Source of the DNA: Dactylorhiza incarnata
Lineage: Eukaryota > Streptophyta > Magnoliopsida > Asparagales > Orchidaceae
Assembly (NCBI GenBank): GCA_033032865.1
Contig: JAWHQI010000040.1
Coordinates: forward strand, 6,989,001 to 7,053,000
DNA length: 64,000 nt
Reading direction: 5' to 3'
Part shown: in pieces, positions 35,459 through 47,457 of the stretch
Layout: each line of letters starts with the position of its first letter
Numbering within the stretch: the stretch's first letter is position 1
Program-made: the position numbers and the translations under genes
Notes under the pieces: model-generated
Told to the model about the DNA's origin: nothing
The model's input: the letters and a program-made list of their open reading frames with translations, nothing else
The model's database searches: none

Positions 35459-36871
35459 TGATGAGTCCCAATTATATACACATTTATGGACTCATCTGGG
35501 CCGATTTTCTAGTCTTTGCACTTCACTTTAGACATGTTTTCATTCCTATTTAATACTCCATGCTATGTGCACTTCTAGGCCCTTTTGGTGTGAATTCTTG
35601 TTTATCTTCATTTCTAGTTCTCATGCAGTGTTAAGTGCCACCTTAAGTGGCAAGACTGGTGTTGTATGCTGGAACAGGAGTCGTGCAGGTGTTCCCGGTA
35701 CAATTCTGTACAGGAACACTGCGCACGATCACTGGCTCTGTCTCGCACGACCACTGGTCGTGCGCCATTGATCGTGCGCACTTAACGCTCATTTTATGAG
35801 TTCTGTTTGGCTTATCGCACGACCACTGACGATAGTGCGCACGACCACTGGTCGTGCGCCACTGGTCGTGCAAATCTGTATTTTATAAATTTCTTTCCTT
35901 TCAGGCTCCGCCCAAGCAACGCGCACGATTGCAGAACTCCAGTGCGCACGACCACTGGTCGTGCGCCAATGACCGTGCGCAGTATTCAGTTCAGTGCCTA
36001 TATATATCCCGTTCGCGAATTAGGGCGGGATCGAGCCGCCGGGAGCGGGATTTTCAGTCCGTAAACCACCGATTTCCATTCCTGGACGCCTCCACTTCAT
36101 CTCCTACGCAAGGGGAAGTCCTCTCCAACCATTCCAAGCATTTCTCCATTTTCCGGGAGCATTCTCCACCATCCGCAAGCCCTCAAGCAGCTTTTTTCCA
36201 CTCCAGTCCGGCGAGAAGAAGAGGAATCCTGAGGTAGAAGACGACGGAACCACGTAGAGAGATCGTGACAGTTTCTCTACACCGGAAGCACAGTCCGCAC
36301 GAGTCCGGAGGTAGCTTGACAAACTACCATTCCGGCCGTGAACGGCCGCTAGTCTTAATCCGTTGGTTATCTCTTTCCTCTCTCCTTCGTTGTAATATTT
36401 GAATCTTTCAAACTTGAATCTCATGATATTTGGTTTAGATGATATGAATGTTTCTCCTCTTTTCATCATTACTTGCTTTTGAATCGCTTAGCATCCACTC
36501 ACTCACGCACTCAAGGTGTTCGATCCGCGTTAGCAAGAGCTAACGGCATTTGCGAAGAGGTGTTTGCGACCCTCATCTTCCCGCACTAGAGCACGCTCCA
36601 TCCGCCTCACGAAGCACGGCATCGCGGCCGTTGCATCCCTCTCGCATTGCGAAGCGGTGCTTTCGACCCGCATTACTTTCATTGTTGTTAAGAGTAGAAA
36701 AAAACCAACCAAACCCCTTTTTTTGTGTGTTTGTTCACGCTTGTGTAACAACAGTCACACAACGTGAATCGTTCATCCAACCTGCATTCCTCAAGAGACC
36801 GACACTCGGGGATCATATTCCCAAACTTTATTACTTGCGCGACCGGTGCACTTGCCGAAATTATCGCATCA
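35459..36871 (+). repeat. 5' LTR of element D
   Basis: 1413 bp. Three copies of a perfect palindrome (arms CGCACGACCA and TGGTCGTGCG) start at about 35744, 35838 and 35945, that is every 94-107 bp, with half-sites between. The TATA box CTATATATATCCC follows at 35998-36010. The leader part holds TCACTCACTCAC-like and GCGTTAGCAAGAGCTAACG strings. ORFs inside are spurious. Confidence 0.92.
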
Positions 36872-36877
36872 AGCTTT

Positions 36878-36895
36878 TGGCGCCGTTGTCGGGGA
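36878..36895 (+). other. Primer-binding site of D (tRNA-Asp type)
   Basis: TGGCGCCGTTGTCGGGGA lies seven bases after the LTR end. This is the site typical of Athila/Tat Gypsy elements. Confidence 0.85.
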
Positions 36896-37067
36896 ATGCA
36901 GACGTGATGAATTCGTCTGCGTGAAAAATCGTTGCACGAGGAACTTTTCTCTTTTATTAATTCTCTTTGTTTACCTCTGTTGTCTTTGCTTATTTTTGAT
37001 ACGCACATTTCTTTACCTTTGTTCTTTCCATCGTGCGCTAATCTTTTGGGTTTCAAGTATTCCTAGC

Positions 37068-38283
37068 ATGACCTCCATTCAGGAATACATCTATCAAGGA
37101 AGTTTAAATGATCTAAAGGTTCAAGCACAAAGGAACGATCATGACTTCGGGATCTCCTCCGACATCATTGAGTATATGACTGGGAACTGCAAGTTCAGTG
37201 GGGATAAACATGAAGATGCGGTACAACACGTGCAGAACTTCTTAGAAATTTATTACACATGTATATTCAGTGGAGTTGAAAACGACCCGCAAAAGATCCT
37301 AGCATTTTCATTTTCCCTACATAATAAAGCCAAAAGCTGGTACTGGGATTTCCGGAAAAGAGAGGCAACCTCATGGAAGCAGCTCGAGGGGAGATTTTTG
37401 CATGAGTTTCAACACCGTACCCGAGTGTTGGACAAGTACAGGGAACTCATAACCTTCAGTCAGGGAAAGGAGGAGACGCTAGTTGATGCTTGGGAGCGTT
37501 TTCAATCCCTGCATCGGGGATGCTACCGTGAAGATCTATCAGAAGTCTTTCTAATTCAGATTTTCTATTTCGGCGTGTTGGACAAATTCTGTTTGTTATT
37601 CGATGTGACAGCCAGAGGGGCCCTGTTTAATAAATCGGGGAAGGACGCGTGGGAAGTGGTCGTGAATATTGTTCACACCAGCCAACACTGGAGTCATGTC
37701 ATTCTTTCCCCCAGTACTGCTGAAGTGAACGCAGTAACATTCCTCGGAGCAGCGGGTCACATGCCGTCAGGGAAAACGGAGCCGTTAGCAGCTTTGGTGG
37801 TCGGGATGCTGGATAAAATGAATGACCAATCTTCCGCAATTCAACAGCTTCACTCCACTATAGGGATTCTTACTAATGTTGTTTCTGGGCTTGCAAGTCA
37901 GCATCCGGAGTCTGTGAATACCATGCGATTGAGAAGCGGTAGAGGTGTTGATAATCCTCCTCGACAGGAACCACTTGCGAGGCCCACAGACAAGTGTAAT
38001 TCAGACACGGCCGAGAAGTGGACTCAGATTCATGTTGAGCCAGACCTCGTGAGCGAGGCACAACCCTCGGGAAGTGTTGTTCACCCCCCCATTCCCCCAC
38101 AGGTTGCGAAACGAGAAATCCGAGAAGCAGTTCCGCAAATTCCTGGAAAAAATGAAAGGAGTGCAAGTGAGCATCCCTCTGATTGAAGCCATCTCTCAAA
38201 TGCCGGGCTACTCAAAGTTCTTGAAAGACTTGATTTCGAAGCGGAGACTGTTGGAGGATCTCAAGACTATCGACCTCACTTAG
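37068..38283 (+). pseudogene. Gag of D, without a visible zinc knuckle
   Basis: The ATG at 37068 (MTSIQEYIYQGSLNDL) is chosen because the Athila-type gag domain starts there. The domain reads KAKSWYWDFRKREATSWKQLEGRFLHEF, then EETLVDAWERFQSLHRGC and IFYFGVLDKFCLLFDVTARGALF. The frame ends at 38186. A one-base shift near 38100 leads into the next frame (KFLEKMKGVQVSIPLIEA, YSKFLKDLISKRRLLEDLKT), which ends with TAG at 38281-38283. No CX2CX4HX4C motif is found; at the expected place the text is EVNAVTFLGAAGHMPSG. The knuckle is either lost or supplied elsewhere. Confidence 0.8.
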
Positions 38284-38856
38284 GAGTGCTCCGCCATCAT
38301 CTCCAATATGCCCACAAAGTGCAAAGATCCGGGCAGCTTCACTATTCCGTGCAGGATCGGTCATCACCGTTTCAACCAGGCGCTCTGTGATTTGGGAGCA
38401 TCAATCAACTTGATGCCGCTCTCTATCTTTCGTGAACTAGGTGCAAGGACCTTGAAGCCGACACGGGTAATGCTACAGCTAGCTGATCGGTCGATCAAAA
38501 CACCGTCTGGAATTGTCGAGGACCTCACAATTGTGGTAAACGGCCTCGCATTTCCAGCCGATTTTGTCATCCTCGACATGAAGGTTGATACTTTGGTGCC
38601 CATTATCTTGGGGCGGCCCTTTCTCGCTACAGCTCGTGCAATCATTAATGTGGAGCAGGGGGAGCTCACTTTTATATTGGGGGAGGACACTATATCCTTT
38701 AACGTCCACAACCCGTCGCAACTCTTCCAAATCACGGAATGCGAACCGACTGAGCTGCTTGAAGAATTCGATGACCAGATCGATGTGGATTTGGATGACT
38801 GCGAGATGTGTTGGCGGCGCGAGGACTTGGGAAATGACGGTGCTCATTCGAACTAG
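38284..38856 (+). pseudogene. Protease region of D
   Basis: Same frame as the gag C-terminal part. After the TAG at 38281 the text reads ECSAIISNMPTKCKDPGSFTIPCRIG, then the active-site block ALCDLGASINLMPLSIF, and the second conserved block IILGRPFLATARAIINV. This is the Athila-type aspartic protease with D-L-G instead of D-T/S-G, which is normal for that lineage. A TAG at 38854-38856 separates it from RT in the same frame. Confidence 0.85.
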
Positions 38857-39929
38857 CCCGATAGTCCACATTCAATCGGAGGGCCATCCAGTGATTCTGA
38901 TGATCCAAACATTTATCCGACTCTCAAACAACTACCGGATTCTCTAAAGTACGTTTTTCTTGGAGAAAATGCCACGCATCCAGTGATTATCTCCGCAGCT
39001 CTTTCCGCCGCCAACGAAACCGCATTAGTGGGTGTGCTGAGAAAGTACCATAAAGTCTTCGGACGCTCTCTTGCAGACATTAAGGTAATCAGCCCCACGG
39101 TCTGCATGCATAAGATCCTTCTTGAAGATCAGTACAAACCCTCAGCACAGCCCCAAAGGCGTTTGAACCCAAAAATGCAAGAGGTAGTGAAGGCAGAAGT
39201 GATAAAGCTCTTAGACGCTGGCATCATTTACCCAATCAGCGACAGCAAATGGGTCAGCCCAGTTCAGGTGGTACCGAAAAAGGGAGGGATCACCGTTGTT
39301 GCCAATGAAAAGAATGAGTTGCTACCTACCCGAATGATCACCGGGTGGAGAGTCTGCATCGATTACCGCAAGCTAAATGATGCTACACGAAAGGATCATT
39401 TCCCACTCCCCTTCATTGATCAGATGTTAGAAAAGTTAGTGGGGCAGGACTACTACTGTTTCTTGGATGGGTACTCAGGTTACAATCAAATCTTAATAGA
39501 CCCGTTTGATCAAGACAAAACAACATTTACATGTCCCTCAGGTACCTTTGCATTTAAAAGAATGCCATTCGGACTGTGTAATGCCCCCGCAACCTTCCAA
39601 CACTGCATGCTCGCTATTTTTGCTGACATGGTGGGAGACTTCCTCGAACTTTTCATGGATGACTTTACTCTCTTTGGCAACAGCTTCGATTCTTGCCTCG
39701 CGAATTTGGCCAAGACTTTGAAGCGGTGTGAGGACACCAATCTTGTCTTGAACTGGGAGAAATGCCATTTTATGGTGCGCGAAGGAATTGTGTCGGGGCA
39801 TAAGGTTTCCTGCCAAGGGCTCGAGGTGGATCAAGCGAAGGTAAGTGTCATTAGAAACCTCCCTCCGCCTACGTCAGTGAAAGGCATCCGATGTTTTCTT
39901 GGTCAAGTGGGATTTTATCGAAGGTTTAT
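38857..39929 (+). pseudogene. Reverse transcriptase of D, cut by element E
   Basis: Continues in the protease frame. RT blocks: ITGWRVCIDYRKLNDATRKD, YCFLDGYSGYNQI, FKRMPFGLCNAPATFQ, catalytic LFMDDFTLFG, and GHKVSCQGLEVDQAKV. The frame reaches FLGQVGFYRRFI and is broken by E at 39930. Without E and one TTTAT it joins 52962 in frame ([16 protein letters not shown]). Only the two TAG codons upstream and this insertion disrupt pol. Confidence 0.9.
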
Positions 39930-41586
39930 TGATGCGATGATTCGGCAAGTGCACCGGTCGCGCAAGTAATAATAATGGGGAAAATCCCCGAGTGTCGGTC
40001 TCTTGAGGAACACAGTAAGGTGGAGTTAGGTTTCGAGGAAGGACTTGAGATTGAAGTCCTTAAATCGGATGGAATGCGGGGGAGTTGGGTTGGCTTTTGG
40101 AAAATAAAATAAAAGCTATCAACTACTCCTATGCAATGCCGCTATGCAATGCTTCGCTTGGCGGGATGGAGACTAGGTAGGCCTTGAGCGCGCTGCGTCG
40201 AAAGGGCGGATGGACGAGTAGGCAAGCGGAATCGAACAGTGCAGGCCTTGAGCACACTGCTTCGTTAGGCGGGATGGAATACGGGCCGCGATGCCACGCT
40301 TCGGTAGGCGGATGGACGAGTAGGCTAGCGGAGTGAGGGTCGCAAGCACCTCTTCGACAAGCACGCCACTAGCAATTGCTAGTGCGGCACCGGACAACCA
40401 ACAATCCACACCACAAGGCACACCTCAAAATAATAAGCAAGAATACTCAAATCACATAAACATAATCAAGTATAAATGCTAATAATCAAGCACGCTTCAT
40501 CATAATGTTAGATCTAACTACATATAAATCAATAAGAGAAGAATAGAGCAAGAAATCGACCGAATCCGAAGGCTCGTTGTAGATTCACGGTTGGAATCGC
40601 CGGGTTGTCAATCCGCGTCCAAGCTCGGTCCGCAACTACGTCCGGGGTAGAGAGAGCTGTCACGACTCTCCAATGGACCCGTCTTCTTCGTGTCACGATC
40701 CGGTGGAGGTTGCAAACTTCCTCTTGCTTGACGGTAATGGCGGCTAGGTCTTCCTTTGGAGCTCTTGGATGAAGGAGGAGGCCGAGAGGAGACTCCGGCT
40801 CAAGATTGGCGTGAAGAGCAAGCCCGGAGCACCTCCATATGGTGGGCGACGGTGGAGGGGCGAATCTGGACGGAACCGGGTGGAAAACGGCGGAAGAAAG
40901 CGGAAGTAAGCGGAATATCCGACCTAAATCGCGAGCAGCGGAATTTATAGGCGCTGGAATTAAACAGTGGCACGATCAGTGGCGCACGACCAGTGGTCAT
41001 GCGCACTATCATTCTGTGATCGTGCGCCTGCGTGGACGGAGCCTGCAAGGGAAGAAAATTATAAAATACAAAGTTCGCACGACCAGTGGCGCACGACCGG
41101 TGGTCGTGCGCACTATCTTAGGTGGTCGTGCGCACTGGACGAAACAGAACTCATAAAATTAATGATAAGTGCGCACGAATAGTGGCGCACGACCGGTGGT
41201 CGTGCGCACTAGCATTGATGTTCGTGCGCACTGCACCAAACAGAACTCATGAAAAAGGGTTAAGTGCGCACGATCAGTGGCGCACGACCAGTGGTCGTGC
41301 GCAATAGAACCGGTGATCGTGCGCAGTGTTCCTGTGCAGAGTTGCACCAGGAACACCTGCACGACTCCTATTCCAGCACAACCACAAATCTAGCCACTGA
41401 AAGTGGCACCTAACGGAGCATGAAAACTACTAATGAAGAAAAGCATGAAATCACACCAAAATGGGCCTATAAGTGCACCTAGCATAGAATGACCAATATG
41501 AGCTAAAACAGGGCTAAAGTGCAGTGAAAAGACTAAATAGATGGCCCAGATGAGTCCATAAAAGTGTATATGATCAGGACTCATCA
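39930..41586 (-). repeat. 3' LTR of element E
   Basis: On the element strand it starts TGATGAGTCCTGATCATATA, similar to D's LTR start. Palindromes with arms CGCACGACC and GGTCGTGCG lie near 40985, 41090, 41187 and 41283 (about 97-105 bp apart). The TATA box (CCTATAAATTCCG, - strand) is at 40940-40952. The part at 40380-40480 (CACCGGACAACC...) differs from F. Confidence 0.92.
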
Positions 41587-43314
41587 CACCCCCAGACTTA
41601 CCTGTTTGCGCGTCCCAAGCAAACAAATTCCATGCGAACGGGGAAAGAAAAGTAGATGGCTTAAAACTACAATACAGAGTACCATGCGAAGTCGCATGCT
41701 CGCGTGCATAAGAAGAATAGTAGAGAAGATTTCTGATTATATTAACAGTTTATATATTTCTAAAAGAGTAAAAGCATATTACAACTACTCAAAATGGTGA
41801 ACTACGGTGAATCATCCGGTCATGCATACGGAGAAAGTAAACTAAGCGCTGAGATGAGCATTGCTCAAGATTGGGGTGCCGGATAAATTCCACCGAAATC
41901 CATCGGTGTCGGTGACCATAGGCTTGCCCGGTCACATTCTCTCCACGACACTGGTTTGACTCAAATGCGTGAATCAATAGGACTTTAGGTTTTAAATGGG
42001 GCTTGGGTTTAGGTGAGGTATACAATGATAAAGACGATGGTTCAAATACTAAACCCAAATGAGCTAATGCAGGAAACTATCCTCATTCACCACACAAACA
42101 CGCGGGTACACAACACCCCCAGACTTGGACTTAACAGCATGGGTGCGTGCACCGCCTACTCCCAAACATAAATCTATACATAAAGATTTTCAATTAAACA
42201 CTCCTTCTCTTTCCTTTCTTTTTAACTTCTTTTCTTTTTCTCATTTTTTTTCTTTTCTTATCATTTTCAGCAAATAAACAAAAGGACACATCCACATCTT
42301 CACAAACATATTACCACATCAACAACCCAACTCATGAAAATAATAAACAGCTAAAGCTCAGATTTGGGTGTGCGACTAGGATTGGCTTTTGGGCTTTGGT
42401 GAGATAAAAGTGGGGCTGAATCAAAGAACGGGTAGGCACAACTGGGCTAGCGAGGATATAGCGGTAGGGATAGGCACAAAGGCTCAACCGGGCCAAAATG
42501 ATGGCCTATATCACATTCACACAATTGACTAACCGTATACCCATGCTTCAAGAATCGCTTGGGGCAAGTTCTAGCCACCGAGAAAGATTCTCCTTTCTCC
42601 CGACTCAAGCAATATGAATCTAGCGATCGTTTACACACATCCCTATGCTACCATTTGATTCACACCGGATTCACCATTTGAGTAGAGTAAACAACATTTA
42701 CACTAATAGAGAAAAATATAAAATCATAGTATAAAAAGAGATCTAACCTACACAAATTCCTATGTAACCGAGCACTCGACTAGGAGCACTACGGGAGTCA
42801 ACATTTTACTCTGCTACATAGTCCTAAGCCATCACCTAGACTTTCCTAAATAAGCAGAAGAATTAAATTCACAACAGAGCAAGCAAACAGATGAGTACGC
42901 GCTCAAGTGGGTGATGTGGTGTGCAATGAAAATAAACAAAACATTTTAAATGAAATCTTCTAGCATGCAGTGCAATAGTGCACGTGAGCGGGTAAACAAA
43001 ACTACTCTCCCCCAGACTTAAACTAAACAATCCGCATAATATATGACATGAAAATCAGCAAAGGCTAGGGGAAGAGAGTACCCAATGCTCAGCAAGTGAG
43101 CATACCAGAAGATTGGCGTGTAAGCTAAAATGAGCTGCAACATCCGCCATCCAGAGAAGATACCTGCAGGGGTCAGCTCCGCAAAAACAAAAGACAAAAG
43201 AAAACTGAAAAGAAAGTACTACTAACTAAACAAGATTAGAAGAAATAAGAATGCAGGAAAAGAAAGATAACTACTGGGGTTATTGTCCTCCCAGTTATTC
43301 AAACTTTAAGAGTT
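41587..43314 (-). other. 3' region of E with three polypurine tracts
   Basis: CACCCCCAGACTT (41587-41599), CACCCCCAGACTT (42114-42126) and CTCCCCCAGACTT (43007-43019) are AAGTCTGGGGG tracts on the element strand. Their distances from the LTR match those in F and D within about ten bases. The stretch is otherwise AT-rich, with a T/C-rich part at 42195-42270. No ORF. Confidence 0.7.
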
Positions 43315-44553
43315 CTAGCTAATGGGCCTATGGAAGGAGAAGTGGACAGGTAACTGGCCTGATATCCGTGTCGGTAGCGGGTACCTATACGGAGAAAGAA
43401 CAGTCACGCCTCTACCCGAATATAAATACCTGCTCCTCACAGGTCGAGGGAAAAGAAAGTAAGAAGAGGAGGAGGCCTGGTCCTCACTCATCTCACCAAA
43501 ACTATCCTTGCCCAGCAAGGTATCGTCCACAGCAGGTCCGCAGGAGGAGAAGGCAACGAATGAGGCTTCCTTAATGGAGGAGGGATCAGCCTCCTCGCAT
43601 AAAAGGACACACTCATCATTGACTTGAGCACAAAGCTCCAAGTCCTCCTGAAGTACCTGTGAAGATTCAACCTGCACAGGCTCGGGTGAAGAGGGGGGAT
43701 CGAGAAATAAACAAGATGAAGAACATAAATAATCAAAAATCGGGGGAGTGGTCCCGGTCTCACTCCCATTAGGTTGGGGAAGTAAAATAATGTTTGCATT
43801 GTCATCAATGCTACAAGATTCGGCGGGATCAACGGTGGCCAGGCTTAGGATTTGGACTTCCTCCACCGGTGCTGAGGAAAATTCCTCTTCACCTAGAAGG
43901 TTGTCCTCCTCCATAGGAATAGGCACAACACTCAGATCAACCGCCTCCTCCTGCGACACATCATCAAAAATGTCGTCAGAGACGAGTGTAGTATGCACAA
44001 CAGGGAGAGGAGTAGTGCTCGGATAAAAGTCGAGCACCGATTCCTCACAAAGAATCGAATCCACTAGAGGTGGTGGATGCACCGGGAGAATAGGCTCAGC
44101 AATGTCGGTGCCCAGATCAGCCACACATCCAGTGACTGTGTCCATGCCATACCCTTCAAGATGTGAAGGTGACAAAGACACATAACCGGATGTTGAAGGT
44201 GTGCCGCCAGAGTTAGGATTCGGGATGATCCGGATATCCGGCTCGTCATCCTCATCCAATTGGCGAAGATAAGCAACACAATCCTTCAGGGCATGATCTG
44301 TGCTCCGACAAAACTGGCACTGCCTAGCAGGCTTCTTTGGCACAGCGGGTGCTGAAGCCGAAAAGAAGTATGACGGTAAAGGCTCAGCAGAGTAGCCATA
44401 AGACTTATGCGCACCATATGGAGTACCAGACAAATTCGGTGCTCCATATGCTGGGCTATAAGAATTATGCCTACTATTCTCCGTAGGGCATTCATCACTA
44501 GAGTGGGAGGTAGCTCCACACCAACGGCAACGGAAATTAAGATGTGCCCACAT
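43315..44553 (-). CDS. Double zinc-knuckle protein of E (412 aa)
   Basis: The only long ORF of E. It begins MWAHLNFRCRWC. Two CX2CX4HX4C knuckles follow: CRWCGATSHSSDEC (residues 9-22) and CQFCRSTDHALKDC (about residues 79-92). The spacer is rich in S, Y, G and P. The remaining 320 residues are acidic and serine/proline rich, with no known fold that I recognise and no membrane segment. CCHC knuckles normally belong to the nucleocapsid end of gag and bind RNA. Here they stand alone. F keeps the same ORF (413 aa) with both knuckles unchanged and about 12% other differences. A nucleocapsid-like role in trans is inferred. Confidence 0.8.
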   Translation of the reverse strand: MWAHLNFRCRWCGATSHSSDECPTENSRHNSYSPAYGAPNLSGTPYGAHKSYGYSAEPLPSYFFSASAPAVPKKPARQCQFCRSTDHALKDCVAYLRQLDEDDEPDIRIIPNPNSGGTPSTSGYVSLSPSHLEGYGMDTVTGCVADLGTDIAEPILPVHPPPLVDSILCEESVLDFYPSTTPLPVVHTTLVSDDIFDDVSQEEAVDLSVVPIPMEEDNLLGEEEFSSAPVEEVQILSLATVDPAESCSIDDNANIILLPQPNGSETGTTPPIFDYLCSSSCLFLDPPSSPEPVQVESSQVLQEDLELCAQVNDECVLLCEEADPSSIKEASFVAFSSCGPAVDDTLLGKDSFGEMSEDQASSSSYFLFPRPVRSRYLYSGRGVTVLSPYRYPLPTRISGQLPVHFSFHRPIS

Positions 44554-44750
44554 AATGTGAAGATAAAACGATTCAAAAAGAAGAACACTATTGTGCGAAA
44601 TACTACACCTAACAAAAATTTACTAAAGCAACCTACTATAAAACAAGAAAATGGAATAAAGAGAACAGAAATAAAATAAAAGATGCGATAGACAAATGGA
44701 AGGGCTTCTCTCTCAGATTCTCCCTCTCCAGAAAACTCACACGACTGTGT

Positions 44751-44768
44751 TCCCCGGCAACGGCGCCA
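44751..44768 (-). other. Primer-binding site of E (tRNA-Asp type)
   Basis: The - strand reads TGGCGCCGTTGCCGGGGA beside the 5' LTR. It differs from D's site at one base. Confidence 0.88.
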
Positions 44769-44774
44769 AAAACT

Positions 44775-45796
44775 TGATGCGATGATTCGGCAAGTGCACC
44801 GGTCGCGCAAGTAATAATAATGGGGAAAATCCCCGAGTGTCGGTCTCTTGAGGAACACAGTAAGGTGGAGTTAGGTTTCGAGGAAGGACTTGAGATTGAA
44901 GTCCTTAAATCGGATGGAATGCGGGGGAGTTGGGTTGGCTTTTGGAAAATAAAATAAAAGCTATCAACTACTCCTATGCAATGCCGCTATGCAATGCTTC
45001 GCTTGGCGGGATGGAGACTAGGCAGGCCTTGAGCGCGCTGCGTCGAAAGGGCGGATGGACGAGTAGGCAAGCGGAATCGAACAGTGCAGGCCTTGAGCGC
45101 ACTGCTTCGTTAGGCGGGATGGAATACGGGCCGCGATGCCACGCTTCGGTAGGCGGATGGACGAGTAGGCTAGCGGAGTGAGGGTCGCAAGCACCTCTTC
45201 GACAAGCACGCCACTAGCAATTGCTAGTGCGGCACCGGACAACCAACAATCCACACCACAAGGCACACCTCAAAATAATAAGCAAGAATACTCAAATCAC
45301 ATAGACATAATCAAGTATAAATGCTAATAATCAAGCACGCTTCATCATAATGTTAGATCTAACTACATATAAATCAATAAGAGAAGAATAGAGCAAGAAA
45401 TCGACCGAATCCGAAGGCTCGTTGTAGATTCACGGTTGGAATCGCCGGGTTGTCAATCCGCGTCCAAGCTCGGTCTGCAACTACGTCCGGGGTAGAGAGA
45501 GCTGTCACGACTCTCCAATGGACCCGTCTTCTTCGTGTCACGATCCGGTGGAGGTTGCAAACTTCCTCTTGCTTGACGGTAATGGCGGCTAGGTCTTCCT
45601 TTGGAGCTCTTGGATGAAGGAGGAGGCCGAGAGGAGACTCCGGCTCAAGATTGGCGTGAAGAGCAAGCCCGGAGCTCCTCCATATGGTGGGCGACGGTGG
45701 AGGGGCGAATCTGGATGGAACCGGGTGGAAAACGGCGGAAGAAAGCGGAAGTAAGCGGAATATCCGACCTAAATCGCGAGCAGCGGAATTTATAGG
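44775..45796 (-). repeat. 5' LTR of E, inner part (U5, R and TATA side)
   Basis: Matches 39930-40951 with about six differences. It ends with the TATA-containing GAATTTATAGG, where ATAGG (45792-45796) is the target duplication of F. The rest of this LTR resumes at 52321. Confidence 0.9.
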
Positions 45797-47457
45797 TGAT
45801 GCGATGATTCGGCAAGTGCACCGGTCGCGCAAGTAATAATAATGGGGAAAATCCCCGAGTGTCGGTCTCTTGAGGAACACAGTAAGGTGGAGTTAGGTTT
45901 CGAGGAAGGACTTGAGATTGAAGTCCTTAAATCGGATGGAATGCGGGGGAGTTGGGTTGGCTTTTGGAAAATAAAATAAAAGCTATCAACTACTCCTATG
46001 CAATGCCGCTGTGCAATGCTTCGCTTGGCGGGATGGAGACTAGGCAGGCCTTGAGCGCGCTGCGTCGAAAGGGCGGATGGGCGAGTAGGCAAGCGGAATC
46101 GAATAGTGCAGGCCTTGAGCGCACTGCTTCGTTAGGCGGGATGGAATACGGGCCGCGATGCCACGCTTCGGTAGGCGGATGGACGAGTAGGCTAGCGGAG
46201 TGAGGGTCGCAAGCACCTCTTCGACAAGCACGCCACTAGCAATTGCTAGTGCGGCATACGAACGTGACGGCGGGATGGAGGATGGAATGGGGCGCACCTC
46301 AAGCACACAAATAAACAAAAAGGGTATTTCACATAGACATGAAATAACTTGAAATAGCAAGGTTTATAGTGTTCTTCATCAAAATACAAAAGATCTAACT
46401 ATTACAACAATCAATAAGAAGAGAACAAGGCAAGAAATCGACCGAATCCGAAGGCTCGTTGGAGATTCACGGTTGGAGTCGCCGGGTTGTCAATCCGCGT
46501 CCAAGCTCGGTCCGCAACTATGTCCGGGGTAGAGAGAGCTTTCACGACTCTCCAATGGACCCGTCTTCTTCGTGTCACGATCCGGTAGAGGTTGCAAACT
46601 TCCTCTTGCTTGATGGTAATGGCGGCTAGGTCTTCCTTTGGAGCTCTTGGATGAAGAGGAGGCCGAGAGGAAACTCCGGCTCAAGATTGGCGTGAAGAGC
46701 AAGCCCGGAGCACCTCCATATGGTGGGCGACGGTGGAGGGGCGAATCTGGACGGAACCGGGCGGAGAACGGCGGAAGAAAGCGGGATTATGACCTAAAAT
46801 CACGAGCAGGGAATTTATAGGCGCTGGAATTAAACAGTGCGCACGGTCAGTGGCGCACAACCAGTGGTCGTGCGCTCTAGAATCCTGTGATCGTGCGCTC
46901 TGCCTGGACGGAACCTGCAAAGACAGAAGTTATAAAATAACATGTTCGCACGACCAGTGGCGCACGACCGGTGGTCGTGCGCACTGGAGTTGATGGTCGT
47001 GCGCAATACAGCAAACAGAACTCAGAATTTCAATGATAAGTGCGCACGAGCAGTGGTGCACGACCGGTGGTCGTGCGCACTGGCGTTGGTGGTCGTGCGC
47101 ACTGCACCAAACAAAACTCGTGAAAAAGGGTTAAGTGCACACGATCAGTGGCGCACGACCAGTGGTCGTGCGCAATAGAACCGGTGATCGTGCGCAGTGT
47201 TCCTGTGCAGAATTGCACCGGGAACACCTGCACGACTCCCATTCCAGCACAACCACCAATCTAGCCACTGAAGGTGGCACTTAACAGCGCATGAAAACAA
47301 CTAAAGACAATAAGCATAAAATCACACCAAAGTGGGCCTATAAGTGCACCTAGCATAGAATGACCAATATGAGCTAAAACAGGGCTAAAGTGCAGTGAAA
47401 AGACTAAATAGATGGCCCAGATGAGTCCATAAAAGTGTATATGATCAGGACTCATCA
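45797..47457 (-). repeat. 3' LTR of element F
   Basis: TATA box (CCTATAAATTCCC, - strand) at 46810-46821. CGCACGACC/GGTCGTGCG palindromes near 46853, 46960, 47058 and 47155, again about 97-107 bp apart. Inner end at CATCA/CACCCCC. Confidence 0.92.

Noticed and set aside
35744..35967. CRISPR-like array (regular palindromic repeats)
   Set aside because: Plant LTR context, only three copies, spacers not unique (they contain half-sites), and the same array recurs in the partner LTR.
36878..36895. Possible tRNA gene
   Set aside because: Only the 18-base primer complement is present, without tRNA arms. The same holds for the Met-type sites in B, C and G.
36846..37067. Extra 74 codons upstream of D gag
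   Set aside because: They overlap the LTR end and primer site. The gag domain begins at the ATG at 37068.
40756..41362. Several short ORFs with repeated HDQWSCA/RTTTGRAP-like words, also in F and D LTRs
   Set aside because: They are six-frame readings of the CGCACGACC palindromes in LTRs and occur on both strands.
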